From Bacillota bacterium (GTDB lineage Bacteria; Bacillota; Clostridia; Lachnospirales; Lachnospiraceae), in NCBI GenBank assembly GCA_023398855.1, contig JAEWRS010000503.1, positions 1-14,694 on the forward strand: a stretch of DNA of 14,694 bases, written 5' to 3'. How positions within the stretch are numbered: the stretch's first letter is position 1; each line of letters starts with the position of its first letter. Under the pieces are notes generated by a model. The model had not been told where the DNA came from. It searched no databases and was given only the letters and a program-made list of their open reading frames with translations. Shown here one piece after another: positions 1-6,223 of this stretch. The position numbers were made by a program, and so were the translations under genes.

Positions 1-795
1 TTTCTTTATGGAATAAACAGGATATTCCTCTATCTTTTCAAAACCCAATTTTTTTGCAACCTTCTGGGAGGATATATTATCAACTGTAGTTTCCCATATA
101 GGTAGAAAGCCTTTTCTCATTTGACTAATAATTAAATTATAAGCAGTAAATGTTCCATACCCTTTATTTCTTTCACAATTGTTAAAAGTATCAAGGTCTA
201 TAAAATACTGATTTTCATATGTAAATCCATTGTTTACACATTGAGTAATCATCTCGCCATTTTTCCTTAAAGCCATCCCAAATACCTCATTATCAAATTT
301 ATCATATGCATAGTAGTTATTGTATGCTTCTGGAACAATAGGCAATGTGTTTTCACAGACTTCAATATCTTTCATCAAGTAAAAACTTAAGTCAGAGTTT
401 TTAAATTTTTCTTTATCTAAAATAAATGTATTCTCATAATGCCTGCTTACCAAATGGTCTTTTAATGCCTCATTTAATACATCATCCCAAAGTGAATTAT
501 TATCAGAATAGATTTCAAAGTAATTTTCTCCAATATCCTTAAGTATAGGAGTAATCATATTATTAAGGACCTCAACAATAAAACCTCTATATTTGGGCAG
601 TATTTCCTTACATGAAATGTATGACCATCTGGACAAAGCCCAAACAAGTGCTATTTCTGGCTTTTCCTTGTTATCAACAAATACCTTGCCAGGAAACTTT
701 GTATTTATAACTGCTAAAGCAGGTATTTGAAATTTATTTTCATTAAAAAAACTTTCCACTATCTTAAAATCTTCCATTTTTAACTCAATAGCCAT
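1..795 (-). CDS. GNAT-family N-acetyltransferase, 3' end cut by window edge
   Basis: The frame is open from an ATG at 795 to base 1 (265 codons seen, no stop), so the C-terminus lies outside the window, probably only slightly. The first residues are MAIELKMEDFKIVESFF. The C-terminal part carries the acetyl-CoA loop of GNAT enzymes, RNKGYGT at about residues 209-215 (R-x-x-G-x-G/A), followed by the usual late pattern N-x-S-S-x-x-V-A-x-K-L-G-F. The N-terminal half is a less conserved alpha/beta region, as in the two-part GNAT_acetyltran family of Firmicutes. A GGGG Shine-Dalgarno 5 nt upstream favours the ATG at 795 over the in-frame ATG at 810. The gene is clearly more AT-rich than its neighbours (many AAA, ATA, TTT and AAT codons), suggesting recent transfer. 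The acyl acceptor cannot be predicted. The family call is firm; the substrate is unknown. Confidence 0.8.
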   Translation of the reverse strand, partial: MAIELKMEDFKIVESFFNENKFQIPALAVINTKFPGKVFVDNKEKPEIALVWALSRWSYISCKEILPKYRGFIVEVLNNMITPILKDIGENYFEIYSDNNSLWDDVLNEALKDHLVSRHYENTFILDKEKFKNSDLSFYLMKDIEVCENTLPIVPEAYNNYYAYDKFDNEVFGMALRKNGEMITQCVNNGFTYENQYFIDLDTFNNCERNKGYGTFTAYNLIISQMRKGFLPIWETTVDNISSQKVAKKLGFEKIEEYPVYSIKK

Positions 796-995
796 ATATT
801 CCCCTTTCATATTAAATAATCTAATTGTTTACTTACGCTTTACCATCATGTATTAATGAAAAGCATTAGCACAAATAAATCAATTTGTAATTATTTCTGT
901 ATCAAAAAACCTTTCGTGAAATACTACAAGTTACACGGGAAGTATAAATCATATCCAAGTTGATTTTGGTCTCAATGACTCTGGTTTGCAGATGA

Positions 996-1024
996 TTGCA
1001 ATAAAAAGGTGAATCATGTATAAT
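996..1024 (+). promoter_or_regulatory. Sigma-A type promoter of the DUF3298 lipoprotein gene
   Basis: TTGCAA (996-1001), a 17-nt spacer and a perfect TATAAT (1019-1024) lie about 30 nt before the start codon of the downstream lipoprotein gene. This leaves a very short leader that contains AGGAGG at 1045-1050. I saw no operator-like repeat. The rest of 811-995 is AT-rich spacer between two divergent genes, and no clear promoter for the leftward acetyltransferase gene was found in it. Confidence 0.7.
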
Positions 1025-1055
1025 ATCAAATAAATCATTTACTTAGGAGGCTAAC

Positions 1056-1925
1056 ATGAAACATATACGTCATTCCAAGAGAGCCATAGTTTTCCTGCTC
1101 TCATTTATCATACTGTCCACATTGAGTGCCTGTTCCCAAAATAACAGCAACGCGTTCCCTTCACAGGCCAGTTTAGAAGCTTCTGCTGACAAACCCGTAT
1201 CTTCCCAGTCCCCGGACGAAAAGCCATTGCAGTTATCTTCCACTCCAAACGCGAATGAAAATGGGGCTGACAGGGAAAAACCCTTAACCGGAGATTACAA
1301 AATGTTGCTGTATACGGAAGCACCCAATCAAAACAGCACGGTCAATATCCAATATCCTAGTTTCTCCGGCGATGATCTGGAAGGGATAAATGCATTAATC
1401 TATGATAAAGTTCAGAGTTTTGCCAAAATTGATACCTCTCTGTTTTCCGGTGACACCGGTTTAACCATGGACTATGAGTCCTCAGTTACATTGCACAACA
1501 GCAATATAATCAGCATTGTCTTTTGGGGTTCCAGTTATGCCGACGGCGGTGCCCATCCGGCCAGTGACCTGATTCCTCTCAATATAGACCTTTTGTCTTT
1601 GAAAGAAATCACTCTCAAGGATTTATATACAACTGATGAGAAATTTGAAAAAGTATTTTTTGAAAAGGCTTTCTTTCCTGCTGATCCGGTAACTTCATAT
1701 GATGAGCAGAGTTTTCCGGAAATGCTCAAGCTTCAGTCACCGGAATATCAAACCATTTCCCCATTTTCCACACCGGATGCTGTTTCCTGTTTTCTTAAAC
1801 CGGAAGGTATTGTGCTGAGCATGCCGGCTGTACACGCAACGGGATCTGATCACTTCGAAGCTCAGCTTCCATACGGTGATATACAGCCGTTTTATTTGCC
1901 CGCACAAGATTATTGGAAAAATTGA
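1056..1925 (+). CDS. Lipoprotein with RsiV/PdaC-like DUF3298 domain
   Basis: This is a 289-residue secreted, membrane-anchored protein. A basic N-terminus and hydrophobic stretch (residues 8-22) end in a lipobox, L-S-A-C with Cys26. A low-complexity Ser/Pro/Asn-rich linker follows to about residue 75. From about residue 80 the protein resembles the DUF4163/DUF3298 module found in the anti-sigma factor RsiV and the deacetylase PdaC: YADGGAHP at 161-168, then NIDLLSLKEITLKDLY at 176-191, and a final F-L-K-P-E-G-I-V-L strand near 246-254. AGGAGG sits 5 nt before the ATG. In RsiV this domain senses lysozyme, but no sigma factor, transmembrane anti-sigma segment or deacetylase domain is present here, so function is open. 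It is monocistronic and converges on a degraded transporter gene. Confidence 0.75.
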   Translation: MKHIRHSKRAIVFLLSFIILSTLSACSQNNSNAFPSQASLEASADKPVSSQSPDEKPLQLSSTPNANENGADREKPLTGDYKMLLYTEAPNQNSTVNIQYPSFSGDDLEGINALIYDKVQSFAKIDTSLFSGDTGLTMDYESSVTLHNSNIISIVFWGSSYADGGAHPASDLIPLNIDLLSLKEITLKDLYTTDEKFEKVFFEKAFFPADPVTSYDEQSFPEMLKLQSPEYQTISPFSTPDAVSCFLKPEGIVLSMPAVHATGSDHFEAQLPYGDIQPFYLPAQDYWKN

Positions 1926-1929
1926 TTGC

Positions 1930-1944
1930 TCATTTATTAAATGA
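1930..1944 (+). terminator. Weak AT-rich hairpin after lipoprotein gene
   Basis: TCATTT/AAATGA arms separated by ATT lie just after the lipoprotein stop codon and are followed by a moderately T-rich stretch. The stem is short and has almost no GC, so this is only a possible weak terminator. Confidence 0.25.
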
Positions 1945-1961
1945 TTAAGTTTCTATTTATT

Positions 1962-2156
1962 CTAAATCCGGTTTACCCGTTCAACCAATACGGTCGTAAG
2001 AACCGCTAAGAGCATCAGGAAGAAGGGTAAAACCGTCGTAGGACAAAGGAGCTTAAAGCTGCCAGTACATGGTGGCCATGCAGATCCCAGAAGTGAATCC
2101 GGTAATCCGAGACTGATAAAGGATATGTAGATTATGCTAAGTAATATGGATAACAT
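1962..2156 (-). pseudogene. Decayed N-terminal fragment of an MFS transporter
   Basis: The fragment starts MLSILLSIIYISFISLGL and continues PDSLLGSAWP, which is the conserved first transmembrane segment of a Firmicutes major-facilitator family. An AGGAGA ribosome binding site lies about 8 nt upstream of the ATG at 2156. After GSAWP the expected continuation (M-Y-x-x-L-x-x-P-L-S-Y-x-G) appears in another frame, from the ATG at 2070: MYWQL, then a stop (2053-2055), then APLSYDG. The original frame resumes with a plausible second-helix and loop pattern ending in ERVNR before a stop at 1962. So at least two frame changes and one nonsense codon are present. Some 300 or more C-terminal residues of a normal transporter are missing, with the convergent lipoprotein gene starting 37 bp away. 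It is read in the same direction as, and just after, the deformylase gene. Family recognition is from motif memory. Confidence 0.7.
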
Positions 2157-2209
2157 ATATGGTTTCTCCTGCAATATGGTGTCTTCGGATAACATGGCGT
2201 AACCATGGA

Positions 2210-2665
2210 TCAATCATCAAATAATTCTTCTGCCTTATCAATAAATACGATTCCATCCAGATGGTCAATTTCATGGCAGAGGCATTTTGCAAGAAGATCA
2301 GAAGCTCGTATTTCAACCGCACAGCCATTCTCATCCAGGGCTTTTACAACAACTGATTGGGGACGGCGGACCTTCCCCCACAAACCGGGAAAGCTTAAGC
2401 AGCCCTCTGGCTCGTATTGTTCCCCTTGTGCGGATACGATCACTGGATTAATAAGCTTTCTTACTCCATCACCAAGGTCAATCACGACGATTCTTCTTAA
2501 TATTCCGATTTGATTGGCTGCTAATGCCCCGCCATTGGGGGTATTGTGTAACGTTTCAACCATATCATCAAGAATGGCCCGTATCCTGCCACTTACCTGT
2601 TCCACTGGTTTGCTCTTTTTTCTTAGAATACTGTCATCAAATGTTCTGATCTCTCTCAACGCCAT
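2210..2665 (-). CDS. def: Peptide deformylase (short form)
   Basis: This metalloenzyme removes the N-formyl group from nascent proteins in the cytoplasm. All three family motifs are visible in 151 residues. Motif I is GGALAANQ (45-52), with the oxyanion Gln52 but Ala instead of the second Gly of canonical GxGxAAxQ. Motif II is EGCLS (87-91) with metal ligand Cys89. Motif III is HEIDH (131-135), with two metal-ligand His and catalytic Glu132. The protein lacks the long C-terminal helix of larger deformylases. The start at 2665 overlaps the upstream XRE gene by 29 nt, indicating translational coupling. A weak AGAGG lies about 8 nt before it. It is probably an accessory deformylase, since the main def usually sits with fmt, which is not here. 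Confidence 0.9.
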   Translation of the reverse strand: MALREIRTFDDSILRKKSKPVEQVSGRIRAILDDMVETLHNTPNGGALAANQIGILRRIVVIDLGDGVRKLINPVIVSAQGEQYEPEGCLSFPGLWGKVRRPQSVVVKALDENGCAVEIRASDLLAKCLCHEIDHLDGIVFIDKAEELFDD

Positions 2666-2900
2666 TTTTTATACCTCTACTTAAATCTGCACGAGATTTC
2701 CTTTCACTTTCTTCAAACAAAAATACACGTTCAATCGGCTCATGAAATGCCTGTGCAATATCATAAGCCAGCCAGATCGAAGGTTCATTTTTTTCTGTTT
2801 CCAATGCATGTATGGCCTGGCGGGAAGTGCCTACAAGCTGTCCTAACTGCTCCTGGGTGATGCCAAGCTTCTCCCGTAATTCCTTTATGCGGTTTTTCAT
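2637..2900 (-). CDS. XRE-family HTH transcriptional regulator
   Basis: This is an 87-residue DNA-binding protein of the short Cro/CI-like type common in Firmicutes. The helix-turn-helix covers about residues 14-34 (ITQEQLGQLVGTSRQAIHAL). It is followed by a helix containing NEPSIWLAYDIAQAF and a VFLFEESERKS end typical of this family. The last 18 residues (about 70-87) form an extension that overlaps the start of the deformylase gene. AAGGGGG lies 4 nt upstream of the ATG. It is first in a two-gene operon under a consensus promoter with a small palindrome over the -10 box, so autoregulation is plausible. Targets beyond its own operon are unknown. Confidence 0.88.
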   Translation of the reverse strand: MKNRIKELREKLGITQEQLGQLVGTSRQAIHALETEKNEPSIWLAYDIAQAFHEPIERVFLFEESERKSRADLSRGIKNGVERDQNI

Positions 2901-2937
2901 AATTCCCCCTTCAAAATGTCATGGTATCAATACTGCA

Positions 2938-2966
2938 AGTATATGATATTTACGAGAGTATGTCAA
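2938..2966 (-). promoter_or_regulatory. Consensus promoter of the XRE-def operon, with possible operator
   Basis: On the minus strand TTGACA (2966-2961), a 17-nt spacer and TATACT (2943-2938) form a strong sigma-A promoter about 38 nt before the XRE start codon. The palindrome ATACT-GCA-AGTAT (2930-2942) overlaps the -10 box, where a bound repressor would block transcription. The promoter is read directly from sequence; the operator role is inference. Confidence 0.8.
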
Positions 2967-3150
2967 GTTTACCTTACATACTAAATTGTGTTTTCCGGAA
3001 TTTGGGGCCATTGCCTGACAGGAACTGTGGTATTGTGTCCCGGCGTATGGTATGATAACTGAAAAACAGGAAAGCCACACTATTTTACTAAACCTTGTAA
3101 AAACCATTTATCATGTGATTTGTTAAAAAAAACGGGAGGAGGAAACATTA

Positions 3151-4062
3151 TTGAAGAACATCCATAGAATAGAATTCCACTCAGGGAGCAAAGAAGAATT
3201 GCTGCCTGATTTTACACCTGATTTTCCATACATAGCCTCCTGCTCCCAACTGGATCAGTTCATGGGACGTTTTGTTCCGTGGCATTGGCATAAGCCAGTG
3301 GAACTGTTTTACATGGAAAGCGGGATAATAGAATATTGTACTCCAAAGGGCAAAGTAATATTTCCCGCAGGTTCCGGCGGAATGGTCAATTCCAATGTAC
3401 TTCATATGACAAGGCCCCAGGCAGAATCAGAAAAAAACATTCAGCTTCTTCACCTTTTTGATCCCTCTTTCATTGGCGGGCAGCAGGGAAGCCGGATTGA
3501 GCGGAAATACGTTACGCCCATTACCACCGCATCTCAGATTGAAATTATCTCTCTATACCCTAACGATCCGGTACAGAAAAAAATTTTAGATACCATTTAT
3601 GAATCTTTTCATCTTTCGGAAAATGATTATGGTTATGAATTAAAATTAAGGGAGACTTTATCTGACATCTGGATTCAGCTTCTGTCTGTATCACAGCCCC
3701 TTTTAAGGGAAAAAGGTGACCTGGGAAAAACAAACGATAAAATAAAATCAATGATTGTTTATATCCATGAGCATTATGGAGAAAAAATCTCAATTCCAGA
3801 GATTGCCGCCTCTGCTTTTGCCAGCGAACGGGAGTGCTTCCGTATATTTCATGACTGTCTGCATATGACGCCGGTGGAATATATGAAAACTTACCGCTTA
3901 CAAATGGCTTGTCAAATGCTGGCTGGTACAAGGGAAACGATTACGTATATAAGCCATGCCTGCGGATTGGGAAGCAGCAGCTATTTTGGTAAGGTCTTTC
4001 GGGAATACATCGGTACCACTCCCCTGGAATACCGCCGGAAATGGCAGAATAATTATACATAA
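3151..4062 (+). CDS. AraC-family transcriptional regulator (cupin sensor plus HTH)
   Basis: A 303-residue regulator. The N-terminal half (about 40-110) is a cupin-like ligand-sensing domain with WHWHKPVELFYMESG, resembling the AraC_binding/cupin fold of sugar-responsive regulators in Lachnospiraceae. The C-terminal domain (about 198-298) has two helix-turn-helix motifs, near 213-233 (ISIPEIAASAFASERECF) and 264-283 (ITYISHACGLGSSSYFGKVF), and ends with the family signature T-P-L-E-Y-R. The start codon is TTG, chosen because GGAGGAGG lies 8 nt upstream and the protein begins naturally there (MKNIHRIEFH). The gene is alone and divergent from the XRE-def operon. No sugar-utilisation genes are adjacent, so the ligand cannot be guessed. 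No convincing promoter could be fixed in 2967-3134. Confidence 0.88.
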   Translation: MKNIHRIEFHSGSKEELLPDFTPDFPYIASCSQLDQFMGRFVPWHWHKPVELFYMESGIIEYCTPKGKVIFPAGSGGMVNSNVLHMTRPQAESEKNIQLLHLFDPSFIGGQQGSRIERKYVTPITTASQIEIISLYPNDPVQKKILDTIYESFHLSENDYGYELKLRETLSDIWIQLLSVSQPLLREKGDLGKTNDKIKSMIVYIHEHYGEKISIPEIAASAFASERECFRIFHDCLHMTPVEYMKTYRLQMACQMLAGTRETITYISHACGLGSSSYFGKVFREYIGTTPLEYRRKWQNNYT

Positions 4063-4087
4063 AGGCAGTAAATATATATTTATTAAG

Positions 4088-4136
4088 AAAAGATTGCACT
4101 ATAATGATACCCATAAGGGTGATAGCGCAATCTTTT
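4088..4136 (+). terminator. Long hairpin after the AraC gene (probable terminator)
   Basis: AAAAGATTGC (4088-4097) pairs perfectly with GCAATCTTTT (4127-4136). Inside, CTAT/ATAG and CCC/GGG extend the stem towards an ATAA loop. The T-rich 3' arm is followed by GATTTT. The A-tract/T-tract layout suits Rho-independent termination in either direction. A TATAAT at 4100-4105 inside the left arm could be a -10 box for the small gene downstream, but no good -35 is visible. Confidence 0.7.
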
Positions 4137-4194
4137 GATTTTCCAGCATTGCAGTCACCATATGACCACTGTTCTTCAAAATGGAGGAGTTGTA

Positions 4195-4434
4195 ATGGTA
4201 AAACTGAATGTCTTGAACATGGATAACTTTTTGCAGGCAGTAAATTCGTGCGTGGAAGCGGTCAATTTGTTACACTCGGACGGGAGTAAGGTAAATATTA
4301 ACAAGCAGTATGAAATCCAGAACCAGCTGCTGAATCAGTACAGAGAAAACAACAATTGCCTTTGTTTGTCACTGGACATTCCGTCCCCAAAGGATTACAT
4401 GAGCATTATCTTATACTATATCGGAGATTGCTGA
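4195..4434 (+). CDS. Small conserved-looking protein of unknown function
   Basis: A 79-residue soluble protein starting MVKLNVLNMDNFLQAVNSC. The start is set by GGAGGA (4183-4188) 6 nt before the ATG at 4195; the frame is also open further upstream, but without a ribosome binding site and into the hairpin. There is no signal peptide or membrane segment. The pattern of an N-terminal helix (NFLQAVNSCVEAVNLL), a short D-G-S-K-V-N-I-N turn, a central polar helix (KQYEIQNQLLNQYRENN) and a final YMSIILYYIGDC helix suggests a small alpha/beta fold. I associate this shape with short Clostridia hypothetical proteins, but no function is known to me. It lies between an AraC regulator and a convergent symporter gene, without obvious partners. 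Confidence 0.65.
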   Translation: MVKLNVLNMDNFLQAVNSCVEAVNLLHSDGSKVNINKQYEIQNQLLNQYRENNNCLCLSLDIPSPKDYMSIILYYIGDC

Positions 4435-4461
4435 TAAATTGCTTGCAAGTATTTCATCATA

Positions 4462-4494
4462 AGGGGGCCTGAATGCATGACGTTCAGACCCCCT
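4462..4494. terminator. GC-rich hairpin between convergent genes
   Basis: AGGGGG-c-CTGAA (4462-4473) pairs with TTCAG-a-CCCCCT (4483-4494), with one mismatch and a 9-nt loop. It lies between the end of the 79-residue protein gene and the end of the leftward AGCS gene and could serve both. T-tracts are poor on both sides (ccccaccTTTT on plus), so termination is probable rather than certain. Confidence 0.6.
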
Positions 4495-4515
4495 CCCCAC
4501 CTTTTGACAGACGCA

Positions 4516-5886
4516 TTACAGCGTCTGCCTTTCTGCTTTTCCAGGAACCGTTACCTCCTTCATCAGAATGAACAGGGCAAAAATATTGGGAAGTGCCATC
4601 AGTCCGTTCCAGATATCGGAAAATTCCCATACCGTTTCCAGCTTTGCCAGACACCCAAGAAACACGGCCCCCAGATAAAGCAGGGTATAAACCTTTCCTC
4701 TTAAAATCCGCTGTAAGATATAGAGGGACCCACGTTTTTTCAAACTCTCTGCCAAATATACGGCAGCCTGGCGCCCCAGGTAGTACCAGGCTATAATGGT
4801 AGCAAATGCAAAAATCAGCATGGCGCCTGTTACCACATACTCTCCCAAAGTGCCTAAGCGTTTTGAAAAGCAAAAGGCCGTCAAAGCTGCCCCGTCGTAG
4901 CCGGAGCCCGCAGCATCCCCTTCTGTCATGCACAGGATTACAAAAGCTGTCATGGTACAGATTATAATCGTATCAAAAAACACTTCAAACATGGCCCACA
5001 TTCCCTGCTGTTCCGGTGTCGTATCCTCTGCTGCGCCGTGAAGCACTGCCATGCTCCCAAGCCCTGCCTCATTGGAAAATACTCCCCTGGATACGCCGTA
5101 TTGCAGGCTTTTGCTTATTTGGTAGCCTGCTGCCCCGGAAAAAACGGATACAGGGCGAAAGGCATCCTGGAAAATGCATTGAAATATGTATGGGATCTGA
5201 TCATAACAGGACATGATCACCACCATGGAGAACAGCATATAGGCACCGGCTGAGATAGGGATCAGTCTTTCGGAAACAAAGGCAATCCTTGAAATCCCTC
5301 CCAGAATTACCGACAGCACGATACCTGTCAGCAAAATCCCGATTGGTACCGGCGGAAGACCAAAGGAGAATTCAAGCGTTTCTGCAATGGAATTGGACTG
5401 CACCATGCTCCCCATTCCAAGTGAAACCATGATACAGAGAAAGCTGTATATCATGCCAAGCACAGGAAGCTTAAGCCCCCGTTCCAAATAAACCATAGGC
5501 CCGCATATCCAGGCGCCGCTTCGGTCCTTGTAACGGTAACGGATTCCCAGCATGGTTTCCGCGTAACCTGTCATCATACCGATTGCTGCAGAGACCCACA
5601 TCCAGAATATGGCTCCAGGCCCGCCAGCCGTCAGTGCGGTAGCCACACCCACAATATTTCCTGTCCCAATTGTAGCTGCCAGAGCCGTACAGGCTGTCTG
5701 GAACTTCGTCACTTCCCCCTTGTCTTCCGCCTCATCCTCCTGTATACTTCCAATGGTCTTTTTCCACCAAAAAGGCAGCCTTCTGATCTGAAAAAATCTG
5801 GTTTTTACCGTAAAAAAAATCCCGATCCCCAAAAACAAAACCAAAAGCCACGGCCCCCATACCAGTTCATGTACACGATGTATCAT
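4516..5886 (-). CDS. AGCS-family Na+:alanine/glycine symporter
   Basis: This 456-residue polytopic membrane protein imports small neutral amino acids (alanine, glycine) with sodium. It starts MIHRVHELVWGPWLLVLFLG, the usual N-terminus of the family. The signature TALAATIGTGNIVGVATAL at about 67-85 and GGPGAIFWMWVSA at 88-100 are diagnostic for AGCS (DagA/AlsT) proteins, and NEAGLGSMAVLHGAA later in the chain is another family motif. About ten hydrophobic segments are visible. The start at 5886 is preferred over the in-frame ATG at 5997 because AGGAG lies 8 nt upstream and the extra 37 residues (charged and Cys-containing) do not fit the family. It is transcribed alone and divergent from the phospholipase-like gene. 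Exact substrate is not determined. Confidence 0.92.
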   Translation of the reverse strand: MIHRVHELVWGPWLLVLFLGIGIFFTVKTRFFQIRRLPFWWKKTIGSIQEDEAEDKGEVTKFQTACTALAATIGTGNIVGVATALTAGGPGAIFWMWVSAAIGMMTGYAETMLGIRYRYKDRSGAWICGPMVYLERGLKLPVLGMIYSFLCIMVSLGMGSMVQSNSIAETLEFSFGLPPVPIGILLTGIVLSVILGGISRIAFVSERLIPISAGAYMLFSMVVIMSCYDQIPYIFQCIFQDAFRPVSVFSGAAGYQISKSLQYGVSRGVFSNEAGLGSMAVLHGAAEDTTPEQQGMWAMFEVFFDTIIICTMTAFVILCMTEGDAAGSGYDGAALTAFCFSKRLGTLGEYVVTGAMLIFAFATIIAWYYLGRQAAVYLAESLKKRGSLYILQRILRGKVYTLLYLGAVFLGCLAKLETVWEFSDIWNGLMALPNIFALFILMKEVTVPGKAERQTL

Positions 5887-5982
5887 AAGATCAGCTCCTG
5901 AACGCTCTTCCTTAACACATATTCGTCCCAACCACCCAGTATGAAAATTTCCAATCATTTTCCCACAAAAAAAACTCCACTG

Positions 5983-5991
5983 TGGTATAAT
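5983..5991 (+). promoter_or_regulatory. Extended -10 promoter, probably for the phospholipase-like gene
   Basis: TGGTATAAT is a perfect extended -10 element (TGnTATAAT) on the plus strand. The -35 region is poor (CACAAA-like), as is common for extended -10 promoters. Transcription would start near 5998 and carry the whole palindromic region 6016-6121 in a leader of roughly 225 nt before the start codon at 6224. Confidence 0.5.
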
Positions 5992-6015
5992 CTTCATATA
6001 AGCAAAGAGCAGTGC

Positions 6016-6080
6016 GAATTAGAACCCATAAACAATTTCGTCGTGCTTGCACGAAAGAAAATGTTTATGGGTTCTAATTC
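6016..6080. repeat. 19-bp perfect inverted repeat (palindromic element)
   Basis: GAATTAGAACCCATAAACA (6016-6034) is repeated exactly, inverted, at 6062-6080. An inner stem TCGTGC/GCACGA (6041-6046, 6049-6054) closes on a TT loop. The folded transcript would be a roughly 65-nt cruciform-like hairpin. It lies between divergent genes, so it is not a terminator of either neighbour. The 337-bp gap 5887-6223 holds this repeat, the hairpins just after it, the 12-nt tandem repeats and one promoter. The character suggests a dispersed REP-like or MITE-like element; copy number elsewhere cannot be seen here. Confidence 0.85.
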
Positions 6081-6083
6081 ATA

Positions 6084-6121
6084 GGGCGAATGCCCGTGAG
6101 CGAGCAAATCCAAGGATTTGC
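6084..6121. repeat. Two tandem small hairpins beside the palindrome
   Basis: GGGC-GAAT-GCCC (6084-6095) and GCAAATCC-AA-GGATTTGC (6104-6121) are perfect inverted repeats directly after the 19-bp palindrome. GCGAGC flanks occur on both sides of the second one. The compact series of hairpins supports a single structured repeat unit ending near 6140. Confidence 0.7.
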
Positions 6122-6160
6122 GAGCTGCACCGCGGACCAGAAATCCCCTTAAAAGAACTT

Positions 6161-6196
6161 CCCAAAGATCCCCCCAAAGATCCCCCCAAAGATCTC
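6161..6196 (+). repeat. Three tandem 12-nt repeats
   Basis: CCCAAAGATCCC occurs at 6161-6172 and 6173-6184, and as CCCAAAGATCTC at 6185-6196. If translated in the downstream gene's frame it would give P-K-D-P units, but the region lies upstream of the supported start codon and is most likely untranslated leader. Slippage-prone length variation between strains is expected. Confidence 0.85.
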
Positions 6197-6223
6197 CCCA
6201 AAAAAATATACGAGGTGAACAAT

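Noticed and set aside
1962..2213. An 83-codon minus ORF as an intact small membrane protein
   Set aside because: Its first 19 codons overlap the deformylase end without a ribosome binding site, and the rest matches a frame-shifted MFS start, so it is called a pseudogene fragment.
2205..2513. A 102-codon plus ORF opposite the deformylase gene
   Set aside because: It lies antisense to the deformylase motifs and has no own start signals.
2967..3134. A promoter for the AraC gene near TATGAT at 3050-3056
   Set aside because: No -35 box at acceptable spacing could be matched, so no site is claimed.
4484..4933. A 149-codon minus ORF overlapping the symporter gene
   Set aside because: It is an out-of-frame, Gly/Arg-rich shadow of the AGCS coding sequence with no recognisable domain.
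5887..5997. Longer start of the AGCS symporter at 5997
   Set aside because: The extra 37 residues are polar and unlike the family, while the start at 5886 has an AGGAG at good spacing.
6161..6196. Tandem repeats as a CRISPR array
   Set aside because: The 12-nt units are directly adjacent without spacers, only three copies exist and no cas gene is near.
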